51,098 nucleotides of DNA from Alphaproteobacteria bacterium (GTDB lineage Bacteria > Pseudomonadota > Alphaproteobacteria > Rhizobiales > Beijerinckiaceae), in assembly GCA_016869435.1 (NCBI GenBank), contig VGEB01000009.1:1-51098 (forward strand), read 5' to 3'. A program made the translations under genes and the position numbers. This document shows positions 1-6,986 of this stretch, in pieces. The notes under the pieces are model-generated. The model was not told the origin of the DNA. It saw nothing but the letters and a program-made list of their open reading frames with translations, and did no database searches. How positions within the stretch are numbered: position 1 is the first letter of the stretch; each line of letters begins with the position of its first letter.

Positions 1-2
1 CC

Positions 3-179
3 TTTTACGGCGGCCAGAGGGTCGAACTCTTCGGCGGCGCGACGATCAGCGGCAAATTTGTGGGTTATGAAAACACGCTGCTCGCGATCGAGGCGGGTCT
101 GCCCGTCTACCAGAACCTCAACGGTCCGCAGATCATGAAGAACTGGCAGGCGGGCATGTCGCTGCGGTTCAAGATATAA
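3..179 (+). CDS. C-terminal end of an outer-membrane beta-barrel/transporter-like protein (partial)
   Basis: Only the last 58 residues are in the window, read in frame 3 to a TAA at 177-179; the 5' part lies outside. The fragment alternates polar and hydrophobic residues (RVELFGGATISGKFVGYENT) and ends MSLRFKI. A C-terminal amphipathic strand ending in an aromatic/hydrophobic residue is typical of outer-membrane beta-barrels recognised by the BAM complex. It resembles the ends of proteobacterial 'transporter' (toluene/phenol-type) porins, but the fragment is too short for a family assignment. It is followed by about 100 bases without a clear intrinsic terminator before nasT. Confidence 0.5.
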   Translation, partial: FYGGQRVELFGGATISGKFVGYENTLLAIEAGLPVYQNLNGPQIMKNWQAGMSLRFKI

Positions 180-278
180 CCGCGTGGATCGCAACCGGGC
201 GAGCATCGCCAGTCTGACCGCTGGCGGCGCCGCGCCCGGCATGCACGACCCACTTATGCGCGCAGCGGACGCCGCCAA

Positions 279-851
279 TTGAAAATCGTCATCGTCGACG
301 AAAGTCCTATTCGCTCCTTGATCCTGCAGGAAGGACTGCGCGAAGCCGGCTTCACGCAGGTCGAGCGCATTGGCGAAATGCATAATCTGTTGAAGCAGAT
401 TTACGCCATCGACCCCGACGTCATCCTGATCGATCTCGAAAATCCTTCGCGCGACACGCTCGAACAGATGTTTCAGGTCAGCCGCGCCGTGCGCCGGCCG
501 ATCGCAATGTTTGTCGACCAAAGCGATACGGCCTCCATTCAAGCCTCGGTCGACGCCGGCGTCTCGGCCTATATCGTCGACGGGTTGAAAAAGGAGCGCA
601 TCAAGTCGATCCTTGACTTGTGCATCTCACGCTTCGAGGCCTTCTCCAAGCTTCAGGACGATCTTGAGCGCGCCAAATCCGACCTCGAAGAGCGCAAGAC
701 GATCGAACGCGCCAAAGGCATTTTGATGAAGGCGAAGAAGCTGTCCGAAGAAGACGCCTATAAGATGATGCGCGGCGCGGCGATGCGCGAAAACAAGAAA
801 ATCATCGAAATCGCGCGCTCGGTCATCACCGCGGCGGAGATGTTCAAATGA
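279..851 (+). CDS. nasT: ANTAR-domain nitrate response regulator / antiterminator NasT
   Basis: A 190-residue protein with an N-terminal receiver-like domain (MKIVIVDESP, with DVILIDLENP near residue 48 at the phospho-acceptor position) and a C-terminal ANTAR RNA-binding domain (about residues 130-185, with IERAKGILM and EDAYKMMR). In Azotobacter and Paracoccus NasT binds the leader RNA of nitrate assimilation operons and prevents termination; NasS holds it inactive until nitrate or nitrite binds. The start is a TTG, since no in-frame ATG or GTG fits the conserved N-terminus, and there is no obvious strong Shine-Dalgarno. The stop overlaps the nasS start in an ATGA, implying translational coupling. 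The leader at 2222-2270 carries a matching RNA target. Function is inferred from domains plus the NasS neighbour and leader. Confidence 0.92.
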   Translation: MKIVIVDESPIRSLILQEGLREAGFTQVERIGEMHNLLKQIYAIDPDVILIDLENPSRDTLEQMFQVSRAVRRPIAMFVDQSDTASIQASVDAGVSAYIVDGLKKERIKSILDLCISRFEAFSKLQDDLERAKSDLEERKTIERAKGILMKAKKLSEEDAYKMMRGAAMRENKKIIEIARSVITAAEMFK

Positions 852-1996
852 GCGGCGAAGCGCATGTGAAAATCGGATTCATTCCGCTTGTCGACGCCGC
901 CGCGCTGCTGATCGCCGCGCACAAAGGATTCGTCGCGGCGGAAGGACTTGATCTCGAATTGATCCGGGAAGTGTCGTGGGCCAACATCAGAGACAAGCTG
1001 GCCATCGGCCGGTTCGATGCGGCGCATCTTCTGGCGCCGATGGCGGTCGCCTCGACTCTCGGACTGGGCCATGTGCGCGTCCCGCTCGCGGCGCCGATCA
1101 ATCTCGCGACGAATGGCAATGCGATTGCGGTGTCTATGGCGCTTTACGCGGAGCTCGCCGCCGAAGGCGAGGTCGCGCACCCGGGGCAAACCGCGCGCAC
1201 GCTGGCGACGCTCGTCGCCCGCCGCCGCGCCGAAGGGCGAGAGCCGCTGACGTTCGGCATGACCTTCCCGTTCTCCATGCATAATTATCAGCTGCGCTAT
1301 TGGATGGCGGAAGGCGGCGTCGATCCGGATGAAGATTTGCGACTGATCGCTTTGCCGCCGTCTTACATGGTGGAAAATCTCGCGCGCGGCCAGCTCGACG
1401 GATTTTGCGTCGGCGCGCCCTGGAGTTCGGTCGCGGTCGACGCCGGCGTCGGCGTCATTCTGCATTTTGGTTGCGAGATTTTCGAGCGCGCGCTGGAAAA
1501 GGTGCTCGCTCTACGCGAGAGCGTGGCCGACGAAGAGCCCGATCTTGTCGCCGCGCTGCTCCGCGCCCTCTGCAAAGGCGCCGCCTATGTCGATGCGCCG
1601 CAAAATCTGGAGGAAGTTTCGCAAATTCTCTCGCGCCCGGAATTTGTCGGCGTCGACGCCGAGATCATTCAGCGCGTGCTGACCGGCCGCCTGCGCGTCC
1701 AGGGTCCGGAGACGCGAGAGCGCGTCGATTATCTCATCATTGGCGAAGAGAGCGCGACGCGGCCCGATCCGCGCCAAGCCGAATGGATCTATGCGCAAAT
1801 GCTTCGATGGGGGCAGACGCGCTATTCCCCTGCCATGGCCGACAGGGCGAAGGGCGTCGTACGCCCCGATCTGTTCGACGCCGCCATCGGAGGCGTGCAG
1901 GTTCAACGTGAGATTAAGGCGTTCGCGGGACCGTCCTTCGACGGCCGCAGCTACGCGGATTATCTCGCCGGATTCGCGATCGGACAGCGTCTCTAG
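848..1996 (+). CDS. nasS: Nitrate/nitrite sensor NasS (NrtA/CmpA-like, cytoplasmic)
   Basis: A 382-residue member of the NrtA/CmpA family of ABC-type nitrate/bicarbonate-binding proteins. It begins VKIGFIPLVDAAALLIAAHK and contains features typical of the family (PIN-LATNGNAI, LPPSYMVENL, FCVGAPW). It has no signal peptide or lipobox: the charged segment MSGEAHVK runs straight into the first beta strand. No NrtB or NrtC permease genes are nearby. These points and the 4-base overlap with nasT argue for the soluble regulator NasS rather than a transport component. Known NasS proteins sequester NasT without nitrate or nitrite and release it when ligand binds. The following 389 bases are non-coding and contain the promoter and leader of the nas operon. 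Confidence 0.9.
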   Translation: MSGEAHVKIGFIPLVDAAALLIAAHKGFVAAEGLDLELIREVSWANIRDKLAIGRFDAAHLLAPMAVASTLGLGHVRVPLAAPINLATNGNAIAVSMALYAELAAEGEVAHPGQTARTLATLVARRRAEGREPLTFGMTFPFSMHNYQLRYWMAEGGVDPDEDLRLIALPPSYMVENLARGQLDGFCVGAPWSSVAVDAGVGVILHFGCEIFERALEKVLALRESVADEEPDLVAALLRALCKGAAYVDAPQNLEEVSQILSRPEFVGVDAEIIQRVLTGRLRVQGPETRERVDYLIIGEESATRPDPRQAEWIYAQMLRWGQTRYSPAMADRAKGVVRPDLFDAAIGGVQVQREIKAFAGPSFDGRSYADYLAGFAIGQRL

Positions 1997-2090
1997 CTTT
2001 CTGTCATGTCGCGCTTTCTATCGCCGAACCGGTTTCCACTTCGGCGGAAAGCGCTCTAAGCGCCAAACCGCTGTTCAAAAGCGCCACCCA

Positions 2091-2109
2091 TTAGGCGCCT
2101 TGCGCCTAA
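2091..2109. promoter_or_regulatory. Perfect 8-bp dyad upstream of the nas promoter, candidate activator site
   Basis: TTAGGCGC and GCGCCTAA form an exact inverted repeat around a 3-base centre, about 112-131 bases upstream of the predicted nas start site. NtrC enhancers are dyads of similar size at such distances from sigma-54 promoters, so an NtrC-type role is a reasonable guess. The bases do not closely match the classical TGCAC-N7-GTGCA consensus. It could instead be a stem-loop ending the nasTS transcript, although no T-run follows. Confidence 0.35.
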
Positions 2110-2195
2110 GCATTCGGCGCCCGAGCGCGCTGACCGCCGTCGGCTATGATGGCAGAACGTCCGTATTATCAACACGAGACTCGACTGGGCCCATC

Positions 2196-2211
2196 TGGCC
2201 CGAATCGTGCA
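2196..2211 (+). promoter_or_regulatory. Sigma-54 (RpoN) promoter of the nitrate assimilation operon
   Basis: TGGCCCG-AATC-GTGCA matches the -24/-12 consensus TGGCACG-N4-TTGCA except at two bases, with the invariant GG (2197-2198) and GC (2209-2210) exactly 10 bases apart. If C2210 is -12, transcription starts near 2222, leaving a leader of about 164 bases before the first gene. Sigma-54 control by NtrC under nitrogen limitation is usual for assimilatory nitrate operons. The element lies directly before the ANTAR target hairpins, so limitation and nitrate signals would be integrated here. Confidence 0.72.
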
Positions 2212-2221
2212 ACGCTCCTAT

Positions 2222-2270
2222 CGGTCAACGACGACCGCCGGTCCGCCGGAACGAGCCCAAGGCTGGGCTC
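2222..2270 (+). promoter_or_regulatory. Two-hairpin ANTAR (NasT) RNA target in the nas leader
   Basis: Hairpin 1 has stem CGGTC/GACCG (2222-2226 with 2233-2237) around the six-base loop AACGAC. Hairpin 2 has stem GAGCCC/GGGCTC (2253-2258 with 2265-2270) around the loop AAGGCT. They are separated by a 15-base linker. Both loops have A at position 1 and G at position 4, as described for RNAs bound by ANTAR antiterminators. Given nasT just upstream, this is very probably the NasT binding site. Hairpin 1 starts at the predicted first transcribed base, unusually close to the 5' end. Confidence 0.82.
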
Positions 2271-2304
2271 CGTCACAGAAGCGGTTTCGCAAATTGCGGC
2301 GCCC
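2265..2304 (+). promoter_or_regulatory. Alternative leader hairpin that competes with ANTAR hairpin 2
   Basis: GGGCTCCG (2265-2272) can pair with CGGCGCCC (2297-2304): four pairs, one T/C mismatch, then three pairs. Since 2265-2270 is also the 3' arm of ANTAR hairpin 2, the two structures exclude each other, as expected of a terminator/antiterminator switch. The weakness is the 3' side: the next bases, TTCGGTCGTGTT, are not a proper T-tract, so intrinsic termination here is uncertain. A second possible partner for GGGC is GCCC at 2317-2320, which is followed by GTTTCT. Confidence 0.4.
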
Positions 2305-2385
2305 TTCGGTCGTGTTGCCCGTTTCTCGCAGACTTGGCGAAGCGACCTGTGACCGGACCGTTCGGCCGTTCAGCAGAGTCGACAC

Positions 2386-3618
2386 ATGACAGGATTGCAC
2401 CTTTTTAGCAGTCGCGAAAAGATCGTCGTCGTCGGCGCGGGCATGGCGGCGACGCGTTTCGTCGAGGAACTGACGAACCGGGCGCCGGATCGCTACGACA
2501 TCCTGGTGATCGGCGAAGAGCCACGGCTCGCCTTTAACCGCGTGCTGCTGTCGTCCGTGCTTGCCGGGGATTTGTCGGTCGATGACATCGAACTCAAACC
2601 CCGGCATTGGTGGCGCGCCGCCGGCGTCTCCACGCTAAGCGGCCGCAAGGTCGTCGGGATCGACGCCGCCGCCCGGCGCGTCGTTCTCGATAATGGAGAC
2701 AGCGTCGACTATTCGAAACTCTTGCTCGCGACGGGTTCGCAGGCGGTGAGGCTGCCGATCGAGGGCGCCGGTCTGCCCGGGGTTCACACGTTTCGCGACG
2801 TGCAGGACGTCGAGGCCCTGTCCCGGCTCGAAGGCAGAGGCGCCCGCGCGATCGTCATCGGCGGCGGCCTTCTTGGACTCGAGGCGGCCTATGGGCTGGC
2901 GCGGCGCGGCGTCGACGTGACGCTCGCCCATGTCATGGATCGGCTGATGGAGCGCCAGCTCGATGCGGCGGCCGCCGACATCCTGCGCCGCCTCGTCGAA
3001 GAGAAGGGCGTGCGGGTGCTTCTCAACGCCAATACGACCCGCATCGCCGGATCGGGCCGCGTCGAAGGCATCGAATTCGCCGACGGTCGGACGGCTCCGG
3101 CCGACGCCGTGATTTTCGCTGTCGGCATTCGGCCGAACGCCGATCTCGCGCGACAGGCCGGCCTTAACGTCGGGCGGGGCGCGATCGTCGACGACGGCCT
3201 CGAAACCAGCGAAGCGGGCGTGTTCGCCATTGGCGAATGCGCCGAACATCGTGGCGTCTGTTACGGCCTCGTCGAGCCCGCCTATGAGCAGGGACGCGCT
3301 CTCGCCATGCGCCTCGCCGGTGAAGAGGCGTCCTATTGCGGCAGCGTCGTCTCGACAAACCTCAAAGTGTCCGGCGTGAGCGTTTTCTCGGCCGGCGATT
3401 ATCTCGGCCAAGGCGATGCGCGCCGCATCGTCTGCAAGGACCCGCGCATGGGAATCTATCGCAAGCTCGTCTTGCGCAACGACAGGCTCGTGGGCGCGAT
3501 CCTGGTCGGAGACACCAGCGGGGCGGCCGATTTCCTCGATCTCATCCGCTCGGGCGCGGACATTTCGGCGATGCGCGACGATTTGATGTTCGGCGCGCCC
3601 GTCCAGAAGGCCGCCTGA
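2386..3618 (+). CDS. NirB/NasC-like FAD-NAD(P) oxidoreductase, nitrate/nitrite reductase electron-transfer subunit
   Basis: A 410-residue pyridine nucleotide-disulphide-type oxidoreductase. An FAD-binding Rossmann motif lies at residues 12-22 (KIVVVGAGMAA) and an NAD(P)-binding GxGxxG-like motif near residue 155 (AIVIGGGLLGLEA). The second FAD motif (GVFAIGECAEH) lies near residue 278, and a C-terminal reductase dimerisation domain follows. The region LAFNRVLLSSVLAG is typical of the NirB and NasB/NasC N-terminus. It stops where NirB would continue into BFD [2Fe-2S] and sirohaem domains, so it is a stand-alone flavin module; the missing [2Fe-2S] domain sits instead at the C-terminus of NasA here. 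It probably delivers NAD(P)H electrons to NasA or to the nitrite reductase. It is the first gene of the operon, one base before nirA. Confidence 0.85.
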   Translation: MTGLHLFSSREKIVVVGAGMAATRFVEELTNRAPDRYDILVIGEEPRLAFNRVLLSSVLAGDLSVDDIELKPRHWWRAAGVSTLSGRKVVGIDAAARRVVLDNGDSVDYSKLLLATGSQAVRLPIEGAGLPGVHTFRDVQDVEALSRLEGRGARAIVIGGGLLGLEAAYGLARRGVDVTLAHVMDRLMERQLDAAAADILRRLVEEKGVRVLLNANTTRIAGSGRVEGIEFADGRTAPADAVIFAVGIRPNADLARQAGLNVGRGAIVDDGLETSEAGVFAIGECAEHRGVCYGLVEPAYEQGRALAMRLAGEEASYCGSVVSTNLKVSGVSVFSAGDYLGQGDARRIVCKDPRMGIYRKLVLRNDRLVGAILVGDTSGAADFLDLIRSGADISAMRDDLMFGAPVQKAA

Positions 3619-3619
3619 C

Positions 3620-5374
3620 ATGTCCGTCGATTTCACGCTCGACCAGAAGCGCTATCTCGAAGGATTTGCGGCCGGCTTCTCCGCTCGCGGCGGACAGAAG
3701 GCGCCGCCCGCGCAAGCGCAGCCGATGGGTCCCGACGCTGCTCATTTTGCCGCGCAGGATCGCGTCGCGGCGGCCGGCGGCAAGCTGTGCGATCAGGAGA
3801 AATGGAAGCGCGAAGAGCATCCGTTCGACGCCTGGCCGCGCCTTGTTGCGCAAGCGAAGGAGAACGCGCCGCCCAAACCCGCCGACAATTTTCGCTGGCG
3901 CTTCTACGGACTCTTTTATGTCGCGCCGGCCCAGGACGCCTATATGTGCCGGCTGCGCATCCCCAATGGCGCGCTCAATCATTGGCAGTTCGCCGGCCTT
4001 GCCGATCTCGCCGAAAATTACGGAGGCGGCTATCTGCATGTGACGACGCGCGCCAACATTCAGATCCGCGAGGTCGCCCCGAAAGACGCGGCGAACATCG
4101 TCGAGGCGATTCAGGATCTGGGCCTGTGGAGCAAGGGCTCGGGCGCCGACAACATCCGCAACGTTACCGGCACGCCGACTGCCGGCGTCGACCCGCAGGA
4201 GCTCATCGATACGCGCCCCTATGCGCGGGCGATGCATCATCACATCCTCAATGATCGCTCGCTCTACGGCCTGCCGCGCAAGTTCAACATCGCCTTTGAT
4301 GGCGCCGGACTCATCGGCGCGCTGGAAGACACCAACGACATCGGCTTTCAGGCCGTCGCGGTAAAGGACGGCTGCGGCGTCGCGCCGGGCGTCTATTTCC
4401 GTCTCGCGCTCGGCGGCATTACCGGCCACAAGGACTTCGCCCGCGATACGGGCGTCATCGTGCCGCCGGAGGAGGCGGTGGAGGTCGCCGACAAGGTTCT
4501 GCGGGTCTTCATCGACCATGGCGACCGTACCAACCGCGCCAGGGCGCGCCTCAAATATGTGCTCGACGCTTTCGGCTTCGACAAATTCCTCGCCGCGGTC
4601 GAAGAAAAACTCGGCCGCAAGCTGCTTCGCGTCGACGCCGAGGCGATCGAGGCGCGTCCGCGGCAGGATCGCGCCGCCCATATCGGCGTGCATCCGCAGA
4701 AACAGGCGGGCTTCAATTGGATCGGCGTCGCTTTGCCGGTCGGTCGTTTTACCCCCGAGCAGGCGCGCGGTCTTTCGAAGATCGCGCGCCAATTCGGCGA
4801 TGGCGGATTGCGCCTCACGGTCTGGCAGAATGTGCTGATCACCGGCGTCGCCGACGAAAGCGTCGCCGGGACGGTTGCGGCGATCGAGGCGCTCGGTCTT
4901 TCGACCCAGGCCTCGCCGATTCGCACCGGGCTCGTCGCCTGCACGGGAAATTTCGGTTGTCGCTTCGCCGCCGCCGACACTAAACGGCACGCCGAAGACA
5001 TCGCGGCGCATTGCGAGGCCGCGGCGCCGATCGACACGCCGATCAACATTCATCTGACCGGCTGCCATCACTCATGCGCCCAGCATTATATCGGCGACAT
5101 CGGACTGATCGGCGCGCGCGTGCCGATCAATGACGAGGGCGACACGGTCGAGGGCTACCACATTCTCGTCGGCGGCGGCTTTGCGGAAGACGCCCGCATC
5201 GCCTCGGAGCTTCAGCAGAATGTGAAAGCGGACGAGGCGCCGGAAGCGGTGGCGAGAATTCTTCGCGCCTATCGAAAGAACCGCGCGAGCGCGGAGGAAA
5301 CTTTTGTCGCTTTCGCGCGGCGCTGTGACATCGACAGGCTGCGCGGCCTTGTGAATGAGGAGAGCGCGGCGTGA
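3620..5374 (+). CDS. nirA: Sirohaem/[4Fe-4S] assimilatory nitrite reductase, NirA type
   Basis: A 584-residue member of the nitrite/sulphite reductase family, reducing nitrite to ammonium with six electrons. It contains two ferredoxin-like halves (about residues 90-200 and 350-420) and the sirohaem-[4Fe-4S] ligand cysteines in ACTGNFGCRF (about residue 440) and TGCHHSC (about residue 481). Its length fits ferredoxin-dependent NirA rather than the roughly 800-residue NADH-dependent NirB. The N-terminus has the motif LDQKRYLEGFAAGF, which recurs in altered form in the next gene product. The ATG lies one base after the preceding stop, and the end overlaps the following gene. Nitrite reductase rather than sulphite reductase follows from its place between nas genes. 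Confidence 0.88.
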   Translation: MSVDFTLDQKRYLEGFAAGFSARGGQKAPPAQAQPMGPDAAHFAAQDRVAAAGGKLCDQEKWKREEHPFDAWPRLVAQAKENAPPKPADNFRWRFYGLFYVAPAQDAYMCRLRIPNGALNHWQFAGLADLAENYGGGYLHVTTRANIQIREVAPKDAANIVEAIQDLGLWSKGSGADNIRNVTGTPTAGVDPQELIDTRPYARAMHHHILNDRSLYGLPRKFNIAFDGAGLIGALEDTNDIGFQAVAVKDGCGVAPGVYFRLALGGITGHKDFARDTGVIVPPEEAVEVADKVLRVFIDHGDRTNRARARLKYVLDAFGFDKFLAAVEEKLGRKLLRVDAEAIEARPRQDRAAHIGVHPQKQAGFNWIGVALPVGRFTPEQARGLSKIARQFGDGGLRLTVWQNVLITGVADESVAGTVAAIEALGLSTQASPIRTGLVACTGNFGCRFAAADTKRHAEDIAAHCEAAAPIDTPINIHLTGCHHSCAQHYIGDIGLIGARVPINDEGDTVEGYHILVGGGFAEDARIASELQQNVKADEAPEAVARILRAYRKNRASAEETFVAFARRCDIDRLRGLVNEESAA

Positions 5375-6978
5375 CCCACATGTCTTCTCCGCCATTTCTC
5401 ATTCCGCCGAGCGCGCCGTTCACGCCCGAGCAGCGCGCGTGGCTCAGCGGCTTCTTTGCCGGCTTCGCCGCGCCCGATGACGGCGCCGTCACACCGCTTA
5501 CGCCTGAAGCCAACGCCGCCGTTCTGGCTCGCGCGCCGGGCGACGGCGACGATGGCGAAGCGCCCTGGCATGATCAGACGCTGGCGCTCGATGCCCGCAT
5601 GCAACTCGCCCAAGGACGGCCGCTGCGTCGTCGCATGATGGCGGCCATGGCGCAGCAGGACTGCGGCCAGTGCGGCTATAATTGCGAGACCTACGCCGAC
5701 GTGCTCGCCTCCAAGAAGGAAACGCGGCTCAATCTTTGCGCGCCCGGCGGCAAGGACACGGCGCGGATGCTGAAGGCGCTTGCAGCGGAGCTGGATGAGG
5801 CGCCGGCGCCGGCCCTTGCGCTGGCGGAGCCCGCCGTCGTCTTGGAGAGCGTTGTCGCGCCGGCGCCCGGCCGCTCGCGCGACAATCCGGTGCGTGCGAC
5901 TTTTCTGTCGCGCCGGCGCCTCAACCATGAAGGCTCGGAAAAGGACACCTGGCACATCGAATTCGACATCGGCGCGAGCGAACTCACCTACGCCGTCGGC
6001 GATAGTTTCGGCGTGTTTCCTAAGAACAGTCTCGGCCTCGTCGATCAGATCATCGCCATGCTCGGCGCCTCGCATGTGACGCCGATCAATGACAAGACTC
6101 TGCGCGACGTGTTGCTAAGCGACGTCTCGCTATCTCCGGCGCCGGATGCGCTGTTCGAATTGATCTCCTTCGTCACCGGCGGCGCGCAGCGTGATAAGGC
6201 CCGCTTGCTGGCGCAAGGCGAGGATCCTGATGGCGACGCCACAACGCTCGACGTGCTCGCCGTGCTGCAGAAATTTTCCAATGCGCGGCCCCATCCAGAG
6301 GCTTTTGTCGAAGCGCTGGAGCCGCTGCAGCCGCGGCTATACTCCATTTCGTCCTCGCCAAAGGCCTCGCCGGGACGCCTGTCGCTGACCGTCGACGCCG
6401 TTCGTTACGTGATTGGAAAGCGCAAGCGCCTCGGCGTCGCCTCGACCTTCCTCGCCGAGCGCATTGCACCGGGCGACAGAATTCCCGTCTATGTGCAGCC
6501 GGCGCATGGCTTCAGCCTGCCTGACGATCCGGCGACGCCGATCATTATGGTCGGGCCCGGCACCGGCGTCGCGCCGTTTCGCGCCTTTCTGCAGGAGCGC
6601 GCCGCGACGCATGCGAGCGGCAAAAACTGGCTCTTCTTCGGCCATCAACGCTCCGCCTGCGATTTTTTCTACGCCGATGAATTCGAAACGATGAAGGCGA
6701 CCGGCCTGCTCACTCGGCTGTCGCTCGCCTGGTCGCGCGACGGGGCGGAGAAATTCTATGTGCAGGACCGCATGGTCCAGGCCGGCCGCGAGTTATGGGC
6801 ATGGCTTGCGGAAGGCGCGCATTTCTACGTCTGTGGCGATGCTCAGCGCATGGCCAAGGATGTCGAGCGCGCGCTCGTCGACGTCGTCGCCGAATTCGGC
6901 GCCCGCGGCGCCGATGAGGCGGTCGCCTTCATCGCGCAGCTCAAAAAGAGCGGACGCTATCAACAGGATGTCTATTGA
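5371..6978 (+). CDS. CysJ-like FAD/NADPH flavoprotein with an Fe-S cysteine cluster, electron donor for the nas reductases
   Basis: A 535-residue protein built from an N-terminal segment PFTPEQRAWLSGFFAGF, a cysteine motif CGQCGYNC near residue 97 (with a further Cys near 120), and a ferredoxin-NADP reductase-like FAD/NADPH module. The last shows RLYSISSSPK near 321, the nucleotide motif GPGTGVAPFRAF near 395 and a C-terminal KSGRYQQDVY. Unlike CysJ it lacks the FMN-binding flavodoxin domain. The cysteine motif probably binds an Fe-S cluster replacing FMN. It likely passes NADPH electrons to NirA or NasA. The start used is GTG 5371, overlapping the nirA stop; ATG 5380, three codons on, is an equally good choice. 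Confidence 0.82.
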   Translation: MTHMSSPPFLIPPSAPFTPEQRAWLSGFFAGFAAPDDGAVTPLTPEANAAVLARAPGDGDDGEAPWHDQTLALDARMQLAQGRPLRRRMMAAMAQQDCGQCGYNCETYADVLASKKETRLNLCAPGGKDTARMLKALAAELDEAPAPALALAEPAVVLESVVAPAPGRSRDNPVRATFLSRRRLNHEGSEKDTWHIEFDIGASELTYAVGDSFGVFPKNSLGLVDQIIAMLGASHVTPINDKTLRDVLLSDVSLSPAPDALFELISFVTGGAQRDKARLLAQGEDPDGDATTLDVLAVLQKFSNARPHPEAFVEALEPLQPRLYSISSSPKASPGRLSLTVDAVRYVIGKRKRLGVASTFLAERIAPGDRIPVYVQPAHGFSLPDDPATPIIMVGPGTGVAPFRAFLQERAATHASGKNWLFFGHQRSACDFFYADEFETMKATGLLTRLSLAWSRDGAEKFYVQDRMVQAGRELWAWLAEGAHFYVCGDAQRMAKDVERALVDVVAEFGARGADEAVAFIAQLKKSGRYQQDVY

Positions 6979-6986
6979 GGCCGCTC

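Noticed and set aside
848-1996. Reading the NrtA-like gene as a nitrate ABC-transporter binding protein
   Set aside because: There is no signal peptide or lipobox, no permease or ATPase genes are adjacent, and it overlaps nasT; NasS fits better.
2146-2352. Short plus-strand reading frames in the nas leader as leader peptides
   Set aside because: They start upstream of the predicted transcript start or lack ribosome binding sites, and the hairpin structure explains the region better.
2355-2370. GC-rich stem just before the first nas gene as the leader terminator
   Set aside because: Only about five pairs with a bulge and no T-tract.
3542-5071. Long minus-strand frame opposite nirA
   Set aside because: It mirrors the high-GC third-position pattern of nirA, is arginine-rich with no family features, and lies entirely antisense to conserved genes.
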